A DNA stretch of 64,000 nucleotides, from contig NZ_JAMWEG010000017.1 in NCBI RefSeq assembly GCF_025460765.1, forward strand, positions 79,706 to 143,705, given 5' to 3'. Positions 25,681-34,167 of this stretch are shown here, in pieces. Position numbers and translations under genes: made by a program. The DNA comes from Micromonospora sp. MA102 (GTDB lineage: Bacteria; Actinomycetota; Actinomycetes; Mycobacteriales; Micromonosporaceae). Under the pieces are notes generated by a model. That model saw only the letters and a program-made list of their open reading frames with translations, did no database searches and was not told the DNA's origin. The stretch's first letter is position 1; each line of letters starts with the position of its first letter.

Positions 25681-26208
25681 TCAGTCGCCGGAGTATCCGG
25701 AGAAGTGGATGTGGTCGGGCTGGCCGTCGCGGTAGCTGATCACATAGGTGCCGAACCATCGTTCCCGCAGGCCCCCACCGGCCTTCATCCACTCCTGGAC
25801 CTGATCCGACGCGGGTGTCGTGCTGCCGAAGGCCTTGATCAGCTCTTCGCCGGTCAGCGGGGACACCGTGGCGAAGCCGGGACGGTCGGCCACGCCATTG
25901 ATCATGTCGATGATCGAGTGTGTGCCGGAGTGCGGTTGCGCGGCAAACAGCGTGTCCGGGTCGACGGGCACCGGGCGGCGTCTGCGTTCCCGCCAGTCGT
26001 CAACGATCGCGTCGTTGAAGCCGTCGTCGTCCTTGCGAGGATCCAACCGGGCCCGGAACTCCTCCTCCGTCAGCTCCAGGTCGGGGTCGGGCACAAGGGA
26101 CTCCCGATAGTATTCGCCGCGGTCGTACACCTCCTGGCGCAGTTGTTGGAGTGCGGCGCCCACGTCGGCCTGGTAGGCCACCAGGTAACGCCACTCCGAA
26201 GCACCCAT
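25681..26208 (-). CDS. Conserved protein of unknown function (actinobacterial)
   Basis: 175 residues. GGGAGGAAACAGC lies before the chosen ATG at 26208; an open frame of 59 further codons upstream has no such site. The protein opens with WRYLVAYQADVGAALQQLRQEVYDRGEYY, here quoted in outline (residues 6-34), a layout seen in uncharacterised actinomycete proteins. A later GTHSIIDMINGV is also typical of them. It ends with HIHFSGYSGD. No catalytic motif is evident, and it is probably cytoplasmic. Confidence 0.65.
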   Translation of the reverse strand: MGASEWRYLVAYQADVGAALQQLRQEVYDRGEYYRESLVPDPDLELTEEEFRARLDPRKDDDGFNDAIVDDWRERRRRPVPVDPDTLFAAQPHSGTHSIIDMINGVADRPGFATVSPLTGEELIKAFGSTTPASDQVQEWMKAGGGLRERWFGTYVISYRDGQPDHIHFSGYSGD

Positions 26209-26399
26209 TGCTGTTTCCTCCCTCGGCCGTTCCGCAGGACGGCATCGTGGCATGGGCGTACGACGCTTCCGGCGGTCCGCGCAGCGCCCGGACGGTTGAT
26301 CCGCGATGCATCGACATCCACAATCGGTGATCCCGGGCGTTCTGAGCCCGCCTCTACCGCCTGGCTGGCGCGAGCCGTCCGGCATGGAAGGATGCCGGC

Positions 26400-27173
26400 G
26401 TGACTGATCCGATCGCGCCGTGGGGTCGTCCTGCGTTTCGCCCGACCGGTCGCCGCGCCGGCGTGACGCTGATCGCCTTCGCCGACGAGGACGTGCTGAG
26501 CGCCCGGCCCGACCTCAGGCTTCACGGCGTCGCCCCGAAAACCGCCCCCACGGCCGCGCTCGACCTGCGCGTCCACCGGTACGCGGACAGCCCCGACTGG
26601 ATCGACGGCTGGCGCACCGGCCCGCTGCGCAACATCGCCGCCGGACAACTGGACGACCTTGATCGCCTCGACGCGGCATCGTGGTGCTACTCGATAAACG
26701 TCGAGGTCGACGACCCGACGGACCTCACGCACCTGCAACTTGCCTGGGCGGTGGCAGCCATGCTGGCCGATGCCGGCAGTTGCGCGACGTTGGACGCCTA
26801 CGCGTGCAAGTGGCTTCCCCGGTCGGCCCTGGTGTCCCTGTCACCCCACCGGCCGTTCACCATCCAGCAGGAGGTGAGCCTCATCGCGGAGACCGAACCC
26901 CAGCCCGGGTTCGGGCACCCGGTGCACAGCCGCGGCATGATGAAGTTCGGCCGGCCGGATCTGATCGCGGGTGTTCCCGCCGACCGGATCGAGGACACCG
27001 CACGGATCCTCAACCACCTCGCCCGGATGCTCGCCGAAGGCCACGTCCTCGAGCCCGGCCAGCAGCTTCGTTTCGACGGTCGTCGGACTCTGGCGGTGAC
27101 GACGTACGCTCCGGATGCCACCACGCCCGAGGTGAACCTCAACAACGACGGGCTCCTGCTCGTCGATGTCTGA
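26400..27173 (+). CDS. Conserved hypothetical protein (possibly DUF4261-like)
   Basis: 257 residues from a GTG. The C-terminal third contains HSRGMMKFGRPDLIAG and ILNHLARMLAEGHVLEPGQ, which resemble the conserved end of DUF4261 proteins, but the N-terminal half does not help. There is no signal peptide or membrane segment. The gene is divergent from the unknown gene at 25681-26208; 191 bases separate them. Function unknown. Confidence 0.6.
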   Translation: MTDPIAPWGRPAFRPTGRRAGVTLIAFADEDVLSARPDLRLHGVAPKTAPTAALDLRVHRYADSPDWIDGWRTGPLRNIAAGQLDDLDRLDAASWCYSINVEVDDPTDLTHLQLAWAVAAMLADAGSCATLDAYACKWLPRSALVSLSPHRPFTIQQEVSLIAETEPQPGFGHPVHSRGMMKFGRPDLIAGVPADRIEDTARILNHLARMLAEGHVLEPGQQLRFDGRRTLAVTTYAPDATTPEVNLNNDGLLLVDV

Positions 27174-27236
27174 GCAACCTGTTCGACGCGGCGGCGGATG
27201 ACCGTAACGCGCGCGACCACGAAGGGGATGTTCGCT

Positions 27237-27608
27237 GTGCCTCTCGGCAGACTCCACCATCTGATCGTCGACTGCCCGGATCCGATGGCCGAGGCGCGGT
27301 TCTGGAGCGCCGTCCTCGGCGACCCGATCACCTACGCGGACGACGGCTTCGTCGTCGTGTCGGCCGGCACGGCGGCGTCCGGCCTGGCGTTTCAGCGCGC
27401 CACCTACCTGACGCCGCCGACGTGGCCCGAGCCGGCCGTACCGCAGCAGATGCACCTCGACGTCATGGTCGACGACCAGGATGCGGCGGGCGAGGCGGTG
27501 CTCGCGCTGGGCGCGCGCCGGTTGCCCGGTGACCATGTGTACGCCGATCCGGCCGGCCACCCGTTCTGCCTGATCAGGCGCCCCACCTGGGCGCCGCCGG
27601 TGAACTGA
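27237..27608 (+). CDS. VOC-superfamily (glyoxalase-like) protein
   Basis: About 123 residues, one glyoxalase/bleomycin-resistance/dioxygenase fold made of two beta-alpha-beta-beta-beta repeats. Typical elements are LGRLHHLIVDCPDP, ARFWSAVLGDP, MHLDVMVDD and the closing YADPAGHPFCLI. Substrate unknown. GAAGGGG (27221-27227) is nine bases from the GTG at 27237, which is preferred; in-frame ATGs at 27228 and 27198 are alternatives. It follows the previous gene closely on the same strand. Confidence 0.75.
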   Translation: MPLGRLHHLIVDCPDPMAEARFWSAVLGDPITYADDGFVVVSAGTAASGLAFQRATYLTPPTWPEPAVPQQMHLDVMVDDQDAAGEAVLALGARRLPGDHVYADPAGHPFCLIRRPTWAPPVN

Positions 27609-27724
27609 GTTCCGCCCGGCTCGTACTGCGGGACGGGTAGGTCCACGGCCGAGCGGAGCCGGCGGCGTCCCTCTGCACCCCCAGGTCGACAGCGAGGACG
27701 TCGCCGCGGCGACCAGCAGGGGCC

Positions 27725-28054
27725 TCAGCTGATGCGGAGGCTCGCGATCAGGCCGTCGCGGAGGTGGAAGGCCATCGGGCCGGTGCCGTTGAAGCCGTTG
27801 CCCGAGACCGTGAGGGTGACGACGTAGCTGTCGGGATCGGTGCCGGGCTCGATCCCGACGAGCGCGAAGTGCGACTGCACCCCGATGTTGTCGGTGCGGT
27901 CCCAGGAGCGCACGCCGTCGCGGCCGTGGAACTCGCGGCCCCAGTCGTTGAGGTACGCGTCGTCGGTGAACGCCGCGACGAAGGCGTCCGGGTCGGCGCG
28001 GTTCGTCGCGTCGATGAACGTCTGGATCGCGGCGGGGACCTCGGTGCTGGTCAT
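27725..28054 (-). CDS. SnoaL/NTF2-like small protein
   Basis: 109 residues. An alpha+beta cone fold is suggested by AIQTFIDATNRADPDAFVAAFTDDA, here in outline (residues 9-33), then YLNDWGREFHGRDGV and a hydrophobic end strand. Such proteins act as small isomerases, hydratases or carriers, or have no known role. The start at 28054 fits the family length; the open frame continues 69 codons upstream without support. Tail-to-tail with the VOC gene. Confidence 0.7.
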   Translation of the reverse strand: MTSTEVPAAIQTFIDATNRADPDAFVAAFTDDAYLNDWGREFHGRDGVRSWDRTDNIGVQSHFALVGIEPGTDPDSYVVTLTVSGNGFNGTGPMAFHLRDGLIASLRIS

Positions 28055-28242
28055 GAGCCCATCTTTCGACGGTCGTGCGGCGCGGACGGGCGCACCGCAG
28101 GCGGGATGACGGGCCGCCAGGAGGCGGCCCGCGGCCGTGGCAACCGCTGCCGAGCGTATGTCATTCATCCCTGTGCAACAGGCGGAACCCGCCCCGACGT
28201 CGCGCCCTGGCACCGGCCGTCGGCGCCCGCGGACGCGACGGG

Positions 28243-28557
28243 TCAGCCCCGCTGCTGGCACGGCACGCAGTAGCGGGCCGAGGGCAGGATCTCCAGCCGG
28301 GCCGTCGGGATGTCCTCGCCGCAGCGCTCGCAGACGCCGTAGTCGCCTTCGGACATCCGCCTCAGCGCGCGGGCGGTGTCGGCGATGCCCTGCTGGGCCA
28401 CCTCGATCAGCCGGCGCAGGGTGTCCGGGTCGTGGCCGCCGCGGTCCCGCTGCCGGGACTGAAGCGTGAGTTCGGTGAGCTGGTCGGTGTGCTCGCCGAA
28501 CTGGCGTTCCAGCAGCTCGCGCAGCATCTCGGTGCGGTCGTCGAGGGTGTGCGTCAT
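28243..28557 (-). CDS. DksA/TraR-family zinc-finger protein
   Basis: 104 residues. A long N-terminal coiled-coil-like helix pair carries acidic residues, followed by the C4 zinc finger CERCGEDIP...YCVPC. DksA/TraR proteins enter the secondary channel of RNA polymerase. Small actinobacterial members are often of unknown target. GAAAGGACC precedes the ATG. It is transcribed after the actin-like gene upstream (31-base gap), so the two probably share an operon. Confidence 0.85.
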   Translation of the reverse strand: MTHTLDDRTEMLRELLERQFGEHTDQLTELTLQSRQRDRGGHDPDTLRRLIEVAQQGIADTARALRRMSEGDYGVCERCGEDIPTARLEILPSARYCVPCQQRG

Positions 28558-28588
28558 GGTCGTGGTCCTTTCCGGTGGCAGGTCGGGT

Positions 28589-29401
28589 TCAGTCGGTCGC
28601 GGGGTGCCGGGTGGCCGCGACGGCGGCCATCCCGGCGCCGGTCAGCGCGGCGGTGCGGGGTGATGCGGCGCGGTGCACGGTCGCGCCCAGCGTGGCGACC
28701 AGCCGGGCGGTCAGGTCGGGTCGGGTCGCTCCGTCGCCGACCACGACCACGCCCCGGGCCAGGCAGGCGCGGAAGAGCGGCCGCACGGCCGGCTCCTGTC
28801 GCAGCTCGCGGACCAGCCTGGCCGTGGTGTCGGCGAGCATGGCGGCGGTGATCGCGTGGTTCAGGTCACGGGTGCCGACCTCGGCGCGCCGGGCGGCGAC
28901 CACCCGGCCGTGCTCCAGCACAGCCACCTCGGTGAGCTGGGCGCCGATGTCGGCGAGCAGCAGGGTGCCGGCGGCGGCGCCGGCGCCGATGGCGCCCGCG
29001 CGCACGCTGTCGAGGAAGAGCACCCGGGACGGCGCGAGCACCGCGTTGAGCACGCGCCGTGTCGCTTCCTCGTCGGCCGGTGTGGCGAGTACCGGGCGGC
29101 AGGCCACGACGAGCGCCCCCACCGGCACCGCGGTGCGGTGGTCGCGCAGGAGCCGCCGCAGTTCGGTGGCGCAGGCCGCGCCGTCGACCACCCGTCCGCG
29201 CCGCACGACCGGTGCCCGCAGGACCTGGCCGACCGGGGTGCGCAACACCCCGCCGGATCCCAGCCAGATCCGCAGCTGGGCGCTGCCGAGGTCCACGGCA
29301 ACCGGCTCGGGGCGAACGGGGACCGCCGGGCGGGTGTGGGAGCGCCCGACCAGCAGCCCGGTGTGCGCCGACAGGGGAAGGGAGGTGACGTTGCCGGACA
29401 T
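28589..29401 (-). CDS. Divergent MreB/actin-fold protein
   Basis: 270 residues, shorter than MreB (about 340). The actin-ATPase signature is partly kept: phosphate-1 as VAVDLGSAQLRIWL, phosphate-2 as LLLADIGAQLTEVAVL, and a final VVVGDGATRPDL resembling the adenosine motif. The usual Thr/Ser pair in phosphate-1 is altered and the C-terminal subdomain is reduced, so polymerisation or ATP hydrolysis is uncertain. It shares a likely operon with the DksA/TraR protein. Annotated relatives are often called rod-shape-determining proteins, but the role is unproven. Confidence 0.65.
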   Translation of the reverse strand: MSGNVTSLPLSAHTGLLVGRSHTRPAVPVRPEPVAVDLGSAQLRIWLGSGGVLRTPVGQVLRAPVVRRGRVVDGAACATELRRLLRDHRTAVPVGALVVACRPVLATPADEEATRRVLNAVLAPSRVLFLDSVRAGAIGAGAAAGTLLLADIGAQLTEVAVLEHGRVVAARRAEVGTRDLNHAITAAMLADTTARLVRELRQEPAVRPLFRACLARGVVVVGDGATRPDLTARLVATLGATVHRAASPRTAALTGAGMAAVAATRHPATD

Positions 29402-29516
29402 GACCGACCTCTTCTACGTGGAGATTGCGCAGCCGTCCGATGGACGGGGCGATGGGTGGATGGCCGGGCCGTCGGCCGTCAGGCCGGTGCGCGCGACGGC
29501 GCCGGCTCGGCGGGGT

Positions 29517-29678
29517 TCACGGGCGGCGTCGGTGCGCCGGCGGCGGGGGGACGTGACCGGTCCCGGAGGCGGGGCCGCCGCCGGCCGAACCGGGAACCCG
29601 AGCCGGTCCACGCCGGGCCAGCGGCGGACAACCGGCGAACGCCGGCGTGGTGGCCACCTGCGTGCGGGTCATCGTCAT
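29517..29678 (-). CDS. Possible small proline-rich peptide
   Basis: 53 codons. The main support is a strong GAGGAGG (29685-29691) six bases before the ATG. The product begins MTMTRTQVATTPAF and ends in a Pro/Arg-rich tail (HVPPPPAHRRRP). I know no homologous family. The rest of 29402-29895 holds no other supportable gene. Confidence 0.3.
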   Translation of the reverse strand: MTMTRTQVATTPAFAGCPPLARRGPARVPGSAGGGPASGTGHVPPPPAHRRRP

Positions 29679-29895
29679 CACCGCCTCCTCGCTACTCGGG
29701 TACGCGTCGGACCTCCAGCGTCGCCCGAAAGCAGAGTGTTGGCATTGCGCGTGACCGGCCAATAAAAGCCCGGTTGATTGCCGGCCGCCGGAGAACACCA
29801 TCGCTTTTCGTCCGGCTGCCGTCACCCTCGGTGACGGGCCGCGGATCCGGGGGACCTTCCCGAATTGCGCCCCGGAGCGAGGGTCGGCGAAGGCT

Positions 29896-30132
29896 ATGGT
29901 GGGCCACATGCGTACCCACCAGCACCCCGTCGGCGTCGCGCGCCCCCTCGCGCTGTCGATGCTGGCCGTGCTGGCGGTTGTCGTCGCGGCGGTTCGCGCC
30001 GGCTGCGCGCTCGGGATGAGCATCGTGGTCCGGCTGAGCCGGGCCGTCGCCGGCTGCGTTCCGGCCTGGTCGGCCGATCGGGCGCCGCCGGGCGTCGGGA
30101 CAGCCGCTCGACCGTCCACCGCGTTGCCGTAG
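29896..30132 (+). CDS. Possible small membrane protein
   Basis: Up to 78 residues, or 74 from an ATG at 29908. One hydrophobic segment (ALSMLAVLAVVVAAVRAG) is flanked by basic residues; the remainder is Ala/Pro/Arg-rich. The ribosome site (GAAGG) is weak and I know no family. It lies just before the KhtT-like gene on the same strand. Confidence 0.25.
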   Translation: MVGHMRTHQHPVGVARPLALSMLAVLAVVVAAVRAGCALGMSIVVRLSRAVAGCVPAWSADRAPPGVGTAARPSTALP

Positions 30133-30184
30133 GCGGCCGGCTCTCGGCCGGCCCTGGGCAGCCGTCCCGCAAGGAGCAACCCTC

Positions 30185-30415
30185 GTGAACATCGAACGCA
30201 CGACGCTGCCGGGCATCGGAGTACGACACACCTTCACGACCAGAGAAGGCCGCCGGATCGGCATCGTGGAGTACCAGGTGGGCGACCGCCGGGACGTCGT
30301 CCACGACGACCCGGACGACCCCGACGGCATGGTCAGCCTCGCCCTGACCCGCAGCGAGGCCAGCGCGCTGGCCGCCCTGCTCGGCTTCCCGGAACTGGTC
30401 GCCGTCCCGGCCTGA
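30185..30415 (+). CDS. Orphan N-terminal domain of a cation:proton antiporter regulatory subunit (KhtT-like)
   Basis: 76 residues from a GTG with AAGGAG seven to eight bases upstream. The sequence follows the N-terminal domain of KhtT-type regulatory subunits: IERTTLPGIGVRHTFTT, then an R-E-G-R-R turn and an acidic DDPDDPD loop, ending with LTRSEASALAALLG. Full proteins continue with a TrkA-C domain that binds a ligand and are followed by a KhtU antiporter. Both are absent here; a PucR gene follows on the other strand. It could act on an antiporter elsewhere or be vestigial. Confidence 0.65.
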   Translation: MNIERTTLPGIGVRHTFTTREGRRIGIVEYQVGDRRDVVHDDPDDPDGMVSLALTRSEASALAALLGFPELVAVPA

Positions 30416-30419
30416 CCCG

Positions 30420-31649
30420 CTACGCGGGCAGCGGCCGACGCGGCCAGTCCAGCGCCCGCGCGCCGAGCACGGCGGCGTGCAGGGTGAACCGGTCCCGGGG
30501 ATCGGCGGGGTCGTAGCCGCTCAGCGCCCGGATCCGGTCCAGCCGATAGGTGACGGTGCGCACGGACACGTGCAGGCGGCGGGCCGCCTCCGTGGCGACC
30601 TCGCGGCACCCGAAGTACTCGTTGAGGGTGTCCAGCAGCGGCTCGGCGCCGCCCCGGGCCTCGCTCAGCGGTGTCAGCACCGCCCGCACGAGATCCACCA
30701 TTGCGGCCTGGTCACGCAGCAGGACGCGGTAGATGAGCAGGTCGTGGGCGTCGATCACGGAGGTGTCGGCGTGCAGTCGCCGCGCCGTGGTCAGCGCCTC
30801 GCGGGCCTCCTCGTAGGAGCGGGCGATGCCGTACAGGCCCGGGTGCGGGCGGCCCACCGCCACCTGCCACGGCCGGCCCCGCACGAGGCGGTCCAACTCG
30901 CCGTGCATCAGCCGCCCCAGACCCGCCACCGACCCACCGTCGCCCCCACCCCGGTCGGGCGTCACCGTGTCCGCCGGGGCGATCACGACGAGCAGGCCCT
31001 CCTTCGTGGCCACCAGCACGTCCCGGTCACCCAACCGGTCGAAGATGACCCGTTCCAGCGCGCTGATCGCCGCCTCGGTGTCCGGCAGCCGATGACCCGG
31101 CGCGGCGAGCGCGACCTGGTGCACCCGGGCCAGGTCCAGCCCGAACGGCTCGGCCCGCTCCACCAACCCGCCGAGGTCGGAGTCGCCACGCAGCAGGTCG
31201 TCGACGAGTTCCCGGCGCAGCGCCTCCTCCCGGCGGACCAGGTCCCGGCGGGCCGCCGCGTAGCCCTCGGCGACGGTGGCCACGGCGGTGTCGACCACGT
31301 GGAGCACGGCGTCCGCCGACGCGCGCACCGTCTCGCTGTCGGTGGCACTGGCCAGGTGCGGCAGCTGCCGCCAGAGCCGCCGTGCCGCGGACAGGTAGAG
31401 GCGGACCGCCCGGCCCGCTGACACACCCTGCTCGGCGGCGCGTCGGCCGAGCGCACCCACCGCGTCGAGTTCGCCGCGGCGCGGCCGGCGGCCGGTCACC
31501 GCCGCGTCGGTCAACAGCCGTAGATAGTCGCCGAGCAGCTCCACCGGTACGCCACCGGCATCGGCGCTGGCCGCGCGGGCCACCTCGGTCAGCCACGCGT
31601 CATCGCCGCGGGCCCCGGCCGGAGCCGGTCGGCGGACGCTCTCGGTCAT
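30420..31649 (-). CDS. PucR-family transcriptional regulator
   Basis: 409 residues. The C-terminal helix-turn-helix is diagnostic: LLDTLNEYFGCREVATEAARRLHVSVRTVTYRLDRI in outline (residues ~350-385). A GGDEF-like middle domain and an N-terminal helical sensor precede it. PucR regulators usually control nearby catabolic genes. The amidohydrolase encoded upstream on the same strand (140-base gap) is a candidate target. The ATG at 31649 has GGGAG six bases before it; the frame remains open to 31718. Confidence 0.88.
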   Translation of the reverse strand: MTESVRRPAPAGARGDDAWLTEVARAASADAGGVPVELLGDYLRLLTDAAVTGRRPRRGELDAVGALGRRAAEQGVSAGRAVRLYLSAARRLWRQLPHLASATDSETVRASADAVLHVVDTAVATVAEGYAAARRDLVRREEALRRELVDDLLRGDSDLGGLVERAEPFGLDLARVHQVALAAPGHRLPDTEAAISALERVIFDRLGDRDVLVATKEGLLVVIAPADTVTPDRGGGDGGSVAGLGRLMHGELDRLVRGRPWQVAVGRPHPGLYGIARSYEEAREALTTARRLHADTSVIDAHDLLIYRVLLRDQAAMVDLVRAVLTPLSEARGGAEPLLDTLNEYFGCREVATEAARRLHVSVRTVTYRLDRIRALSGYDPADPRDRFTLHAAVLGARALDWPRRPLPA

Positions 31650-31789
31650 CGCGGTCTCCCAGGCGGGGTCGGCATCGCGCACACCGACCCGGTTCATCCA
31701 GCCCATGGTCGCAGGCATGGCGCCGGCGGGCTCGGAAGTCCGCGAGCCCGTCGGCCGGACCGGCGGAAGCGCCGGCCGGGGCTTCCGCT

Positions 31790-33367
31790 TCAGCGGCTTC
31801 CGTTCCGCTGCCAGCGGATCTCGCCGCCCACGACGGTCGTCATGACCCTGGTACGCAGCACCGCGGCCGGCGAGTCCCGGTAGGGGTCGGTGTCGACCGC
31901 GATGAAGTCGGCGAGTCTACCCGGGGCGAGGACACCCTTGCGGTCGTCCTCGCCGGCAGCGCGGGCAGCCCCCAGGGTGTGCGCGCGGACGGCCTCGGGC
32001 ATGCTCAGCCGCTGCGCCGGCTGCCAGCCGCCCGCGGGGGTGCCGTCGGGACGGGCCCGGGTGACCGCGGCGTACAGCGCGGCGAAGGGATCGGGATCCT
32101 CGACGGGGGCGTCGGAGCCGAACGCCAGCACGACGCCGGCGTCGAGCATCCCGCGCCAGGCGTAGGAGGCCAGATCGTGGCCGGCCAGCAGGGAGTCGAC
32201 CAGATCGATGTCGCTGGTGCAGTGCACCGGCTGCATGGAGGCGACGATGCCCAGGGCGGCCATCCTGGCCAGGTCGGCGGGCCGGAGGTGCTGCGCGTGC
32301 TCGATGCGGTGCCGCAGCCCCGGTGTGCGGCCGACCGCCGCGTAGGCGTCGACGACCAGGTGGTTGGCGCGGTCGCCGATGGCGTGCGTGGCCACCGCGA
32401 TGCCGGCGCCCGCGGCCCTGCCGAACAGCTCGACCAGCTCCTCGTACGGGGTGACCGCGATGCCCACGTTGCCCTGCTCGCCCGCGAAGGGCCTGCTCAT
32501 GTGGCAGGTGTGCGACCCGAGCGCCCCATCGCTGAAGATCTTCACCGGCCCGGTGCGGATCCAGTCGTCGCCCTGCCCGGTCCGGCGGCCCTCGGCGATG
32601 GCCGCCTCCAGGTGCGTCATCGGGATCGCCTTGTGCACGCGGAGCTTGAGCTCGCCGGCGTCGCGCAGCGCGAGATAGGCCGCCCGGCAGTCCTCGCCGT
32701 CGATGTCGTGCACGCTGGTCAGACCGACCGCGAGCAGTTCCTCCTGCCCGGCCCTCAGCAGGTCGCGCAGGTCGGGGGAGACCATGAGGTCCCGCAGCGG
32801 GTGGGAGGCCGTCTCGCGGAGGATGCCGGTCGGCTCCCCGCGTGCGTCCCGGACGATCTCGCCGCCCACCGGGTCGGGGGTGCTCGCGTCGATACCGGCC
32901 AGCCGCAGGGCTGCCGAGTTGGCCCAGACGGTGTGCCCGTCCACGCTGGGCAGCGCCACCGGCAGCTCGGGACAGACCAAGTCCAGGGCGTACCGGTCCG
33001 GCTGCGCCGGCGGATCCCAGGCGTTGCTGTTCCACCGGCCGCCGAACAGCCATGCACCCGGCCGCAGCCGCGCCGCGTGGGCCGCCACCATGGCGAGGGC
33101 CTCGTCCAGCCCGCGGGCCCCGCGCAGGTCGACGGCGCTCAGGCTCTGCGCGTACTGGGCGGTGTGGATGTGGGCGTCGTAGAACCCGGGGAGCACCGCG
33201 GCGCCCTCCAGGTCGATGAGCTCCGCGCCGCGGCCCACCGCCTCGCGCACCTCCGCCTCCCGGCCGACGGCCAGCAGGCGGTCGCCGTCCACGGCCAGGG
33301 CCTCGGCCAGCGGGTTGCCGTCGTCGCCGGTGTGGATGGCGGCGTTGCGGTACACGCGGATGCTCAT
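31790..33367 (-). CDS. Amidohydrolase (YtcJ/amidohydrolase 3 family)
   Basis: 525 residues, a metal-dependent hydrolase with a composite beta-sandwich and TIM barrel. The N-terminal VLPGFYDAHIHT supplies two metal His, VATHAIGDRAN and HRIEHAQHL further His, and FGSDAPVED the catalytic Asp. Members cleave amide or ring C-N bonds in varied small molecules, so the substrate is not predictable. The C-terminus returns to the sandwich (GVLAPGRLADFIAVD). Probably controlled by the adjacent PucR regulator. Confidence 0.88.
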   Translation of the reverse strand: MSIRVYRNAAIHTGDDGNPLAEALAVDGDRLLAVGREAEVREAVGRGAELIDLEGAAVLPGFYDAHIHTAQYAQSLSAVDLRGARGLDEALAMVAAHAARLRPGAWLFGGRWNSNAWDPPAQPDRYALDLVCPELPVALPSVDGHTVWANSAALRLAGIDASTPDPVGGEIVRDARGEPTGILRETASHPLRDLMVSPDLRDLLRAGQEELLAVGLTSVHDIDGEDCRAAYLALRDAGELKLRVHKAIPMTHLEAAIAEGRRTGQGDDWIRTGPVKIFSDGALGSHTCHMSRPFAGEQGNVGIAVTPYEELVELFGRAAGAGIAVATHAIGDRANHLVVDAYAAVGRTPGLRHRIEHAQHLRPADLARMAALGIVASMQPVHCTSDIDLVDSLLAGHDLASYAWRGMLDAGVVLAFGSDAPVEDPDPFAALYAAVTRARPDGTPAGGWQPAQRLSMPEAVRAHTLGAARAAGEDDRKGVLAPGRLADFIAVDTDPYRDSPAAVLRTRVMTTVVGGEIRWQRNGSR

Positions 33368-33451
33368 GTGACTCCCACGAACTTCAAGGGGCGATGGACC
33401 ATCACAGTAGGAGCGTCGCCACGACCCACACCATGTTCCGCGCCAACGTCG

Positions 33452-34081
33452 TCAGTCGGATGGGGGAGTGGGTGCGGCCAGGTGGCCGAGCATGCGGCCC
33501 AGCTGTGCGGCGTACGCGTCGAGGAACTCGGGCGAGTCGGCTGCCAGGCCGGTCAGCCGACGGACGACCTGCGGCAGCACGGTCGGCGCCATGGCCGCCG
33601 CGAAGAACGTCAGCACCACGTACGCGGGATCGAGGTCGGCGGACAGCTCACCGGTCCGCTGCCGGCGGCGCACGTCATCGACCATCGCCGTGAAGTACCG
33701 GTGGGCCTGCGCCTCGTCTTCGGTCTCGGTGGTCGCTCCCGGGTCGGCGAGTCCCTCCCAGATGAGCAGCCGCGCCCAGGACCGCTCGGTCGCGCCGAGT
33801 CGGAGGAAGCCCGCGACCACTTCGGCCATCGACCGATCAGGTTGCGCGGCGCCGCTGGTGGCCCGCCAGCGCTGCTGCAGGGCCTGGTAGAGGCCTTCCT
33901 TGCCGGCGAAGTAGTAGGAGATCAGCTGCTGGTTGACCCCGGCGCGAGCGGCGATCGCGCTGGTGCGGGCGCCGGCGAAGCCGTGCTCGCCGAACTCGAC
34001 GAGCGCCGCCTCGAGGATGCGCTCGCGCGTGCGCTCCGCGTCGCGCTGTCGTTGATCGCCGCTGGGGGACCGCCGTGGCAT
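33452..34081 (-). CDS. TetR-family transcriptional regulator
   Basis: 209 residues. The N-terminal helix-turn-helix is typical: RILEAALVEFGEHGFAGARTSAIAARAGV, here in outline (residues 21-49), followed by YYFAGKEGLYQA. The helical C-terminal ligand domain is of the AcrR/TetR_C type. It is divergent from an FAD monooxygenase gene 86 bases away, the usual arrangement for a repressor and its detoxifying target. Confidence 0.9.
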   Translation of the reverse strand: MPRRSPSGDQRQRDAERTRERILEAALVEFGEHGFAGARTSAIAARAGVNQQLISYYFAGKEGLYQALQQRWRATSGAAQPDRSMAEVVAGFLRLGATERSWARLLIWEGLADPGATTETEDEAQAHRYFTAMVDDVRRRQRTGELSADLDPAYVVLTFFAAAMAPTVLPQVVRRLTGLAADSPEFLDAYAAQLGRMLGHLAAPTPPSD

Positions 34082-34117
34082 GCGGTGATCCTATCAGCGT
34101 CAAATGAACACATGATC

Positions 34118-34138
34118 CAATCAACCATCCGATTGACA
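34118..34138. promoter_or_regulatory. Likely TetR operator over a -35 element
   Basis: CAATC (34118-34122) and GATTG (34131-34135) form an inverted repeat with eight bases between. The right arm overlaps TTGACA (34133-34138), a consensus -35 for the rightward monooxygenase gene. A repressor bound here would block that promoter. The AT-rich spacer stands out from the surrounding GC-rich DNA. Confidence 0.5.
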
Positions 34139-34167
34139 AAACTACACACGCGAATGACGATCAGGTC

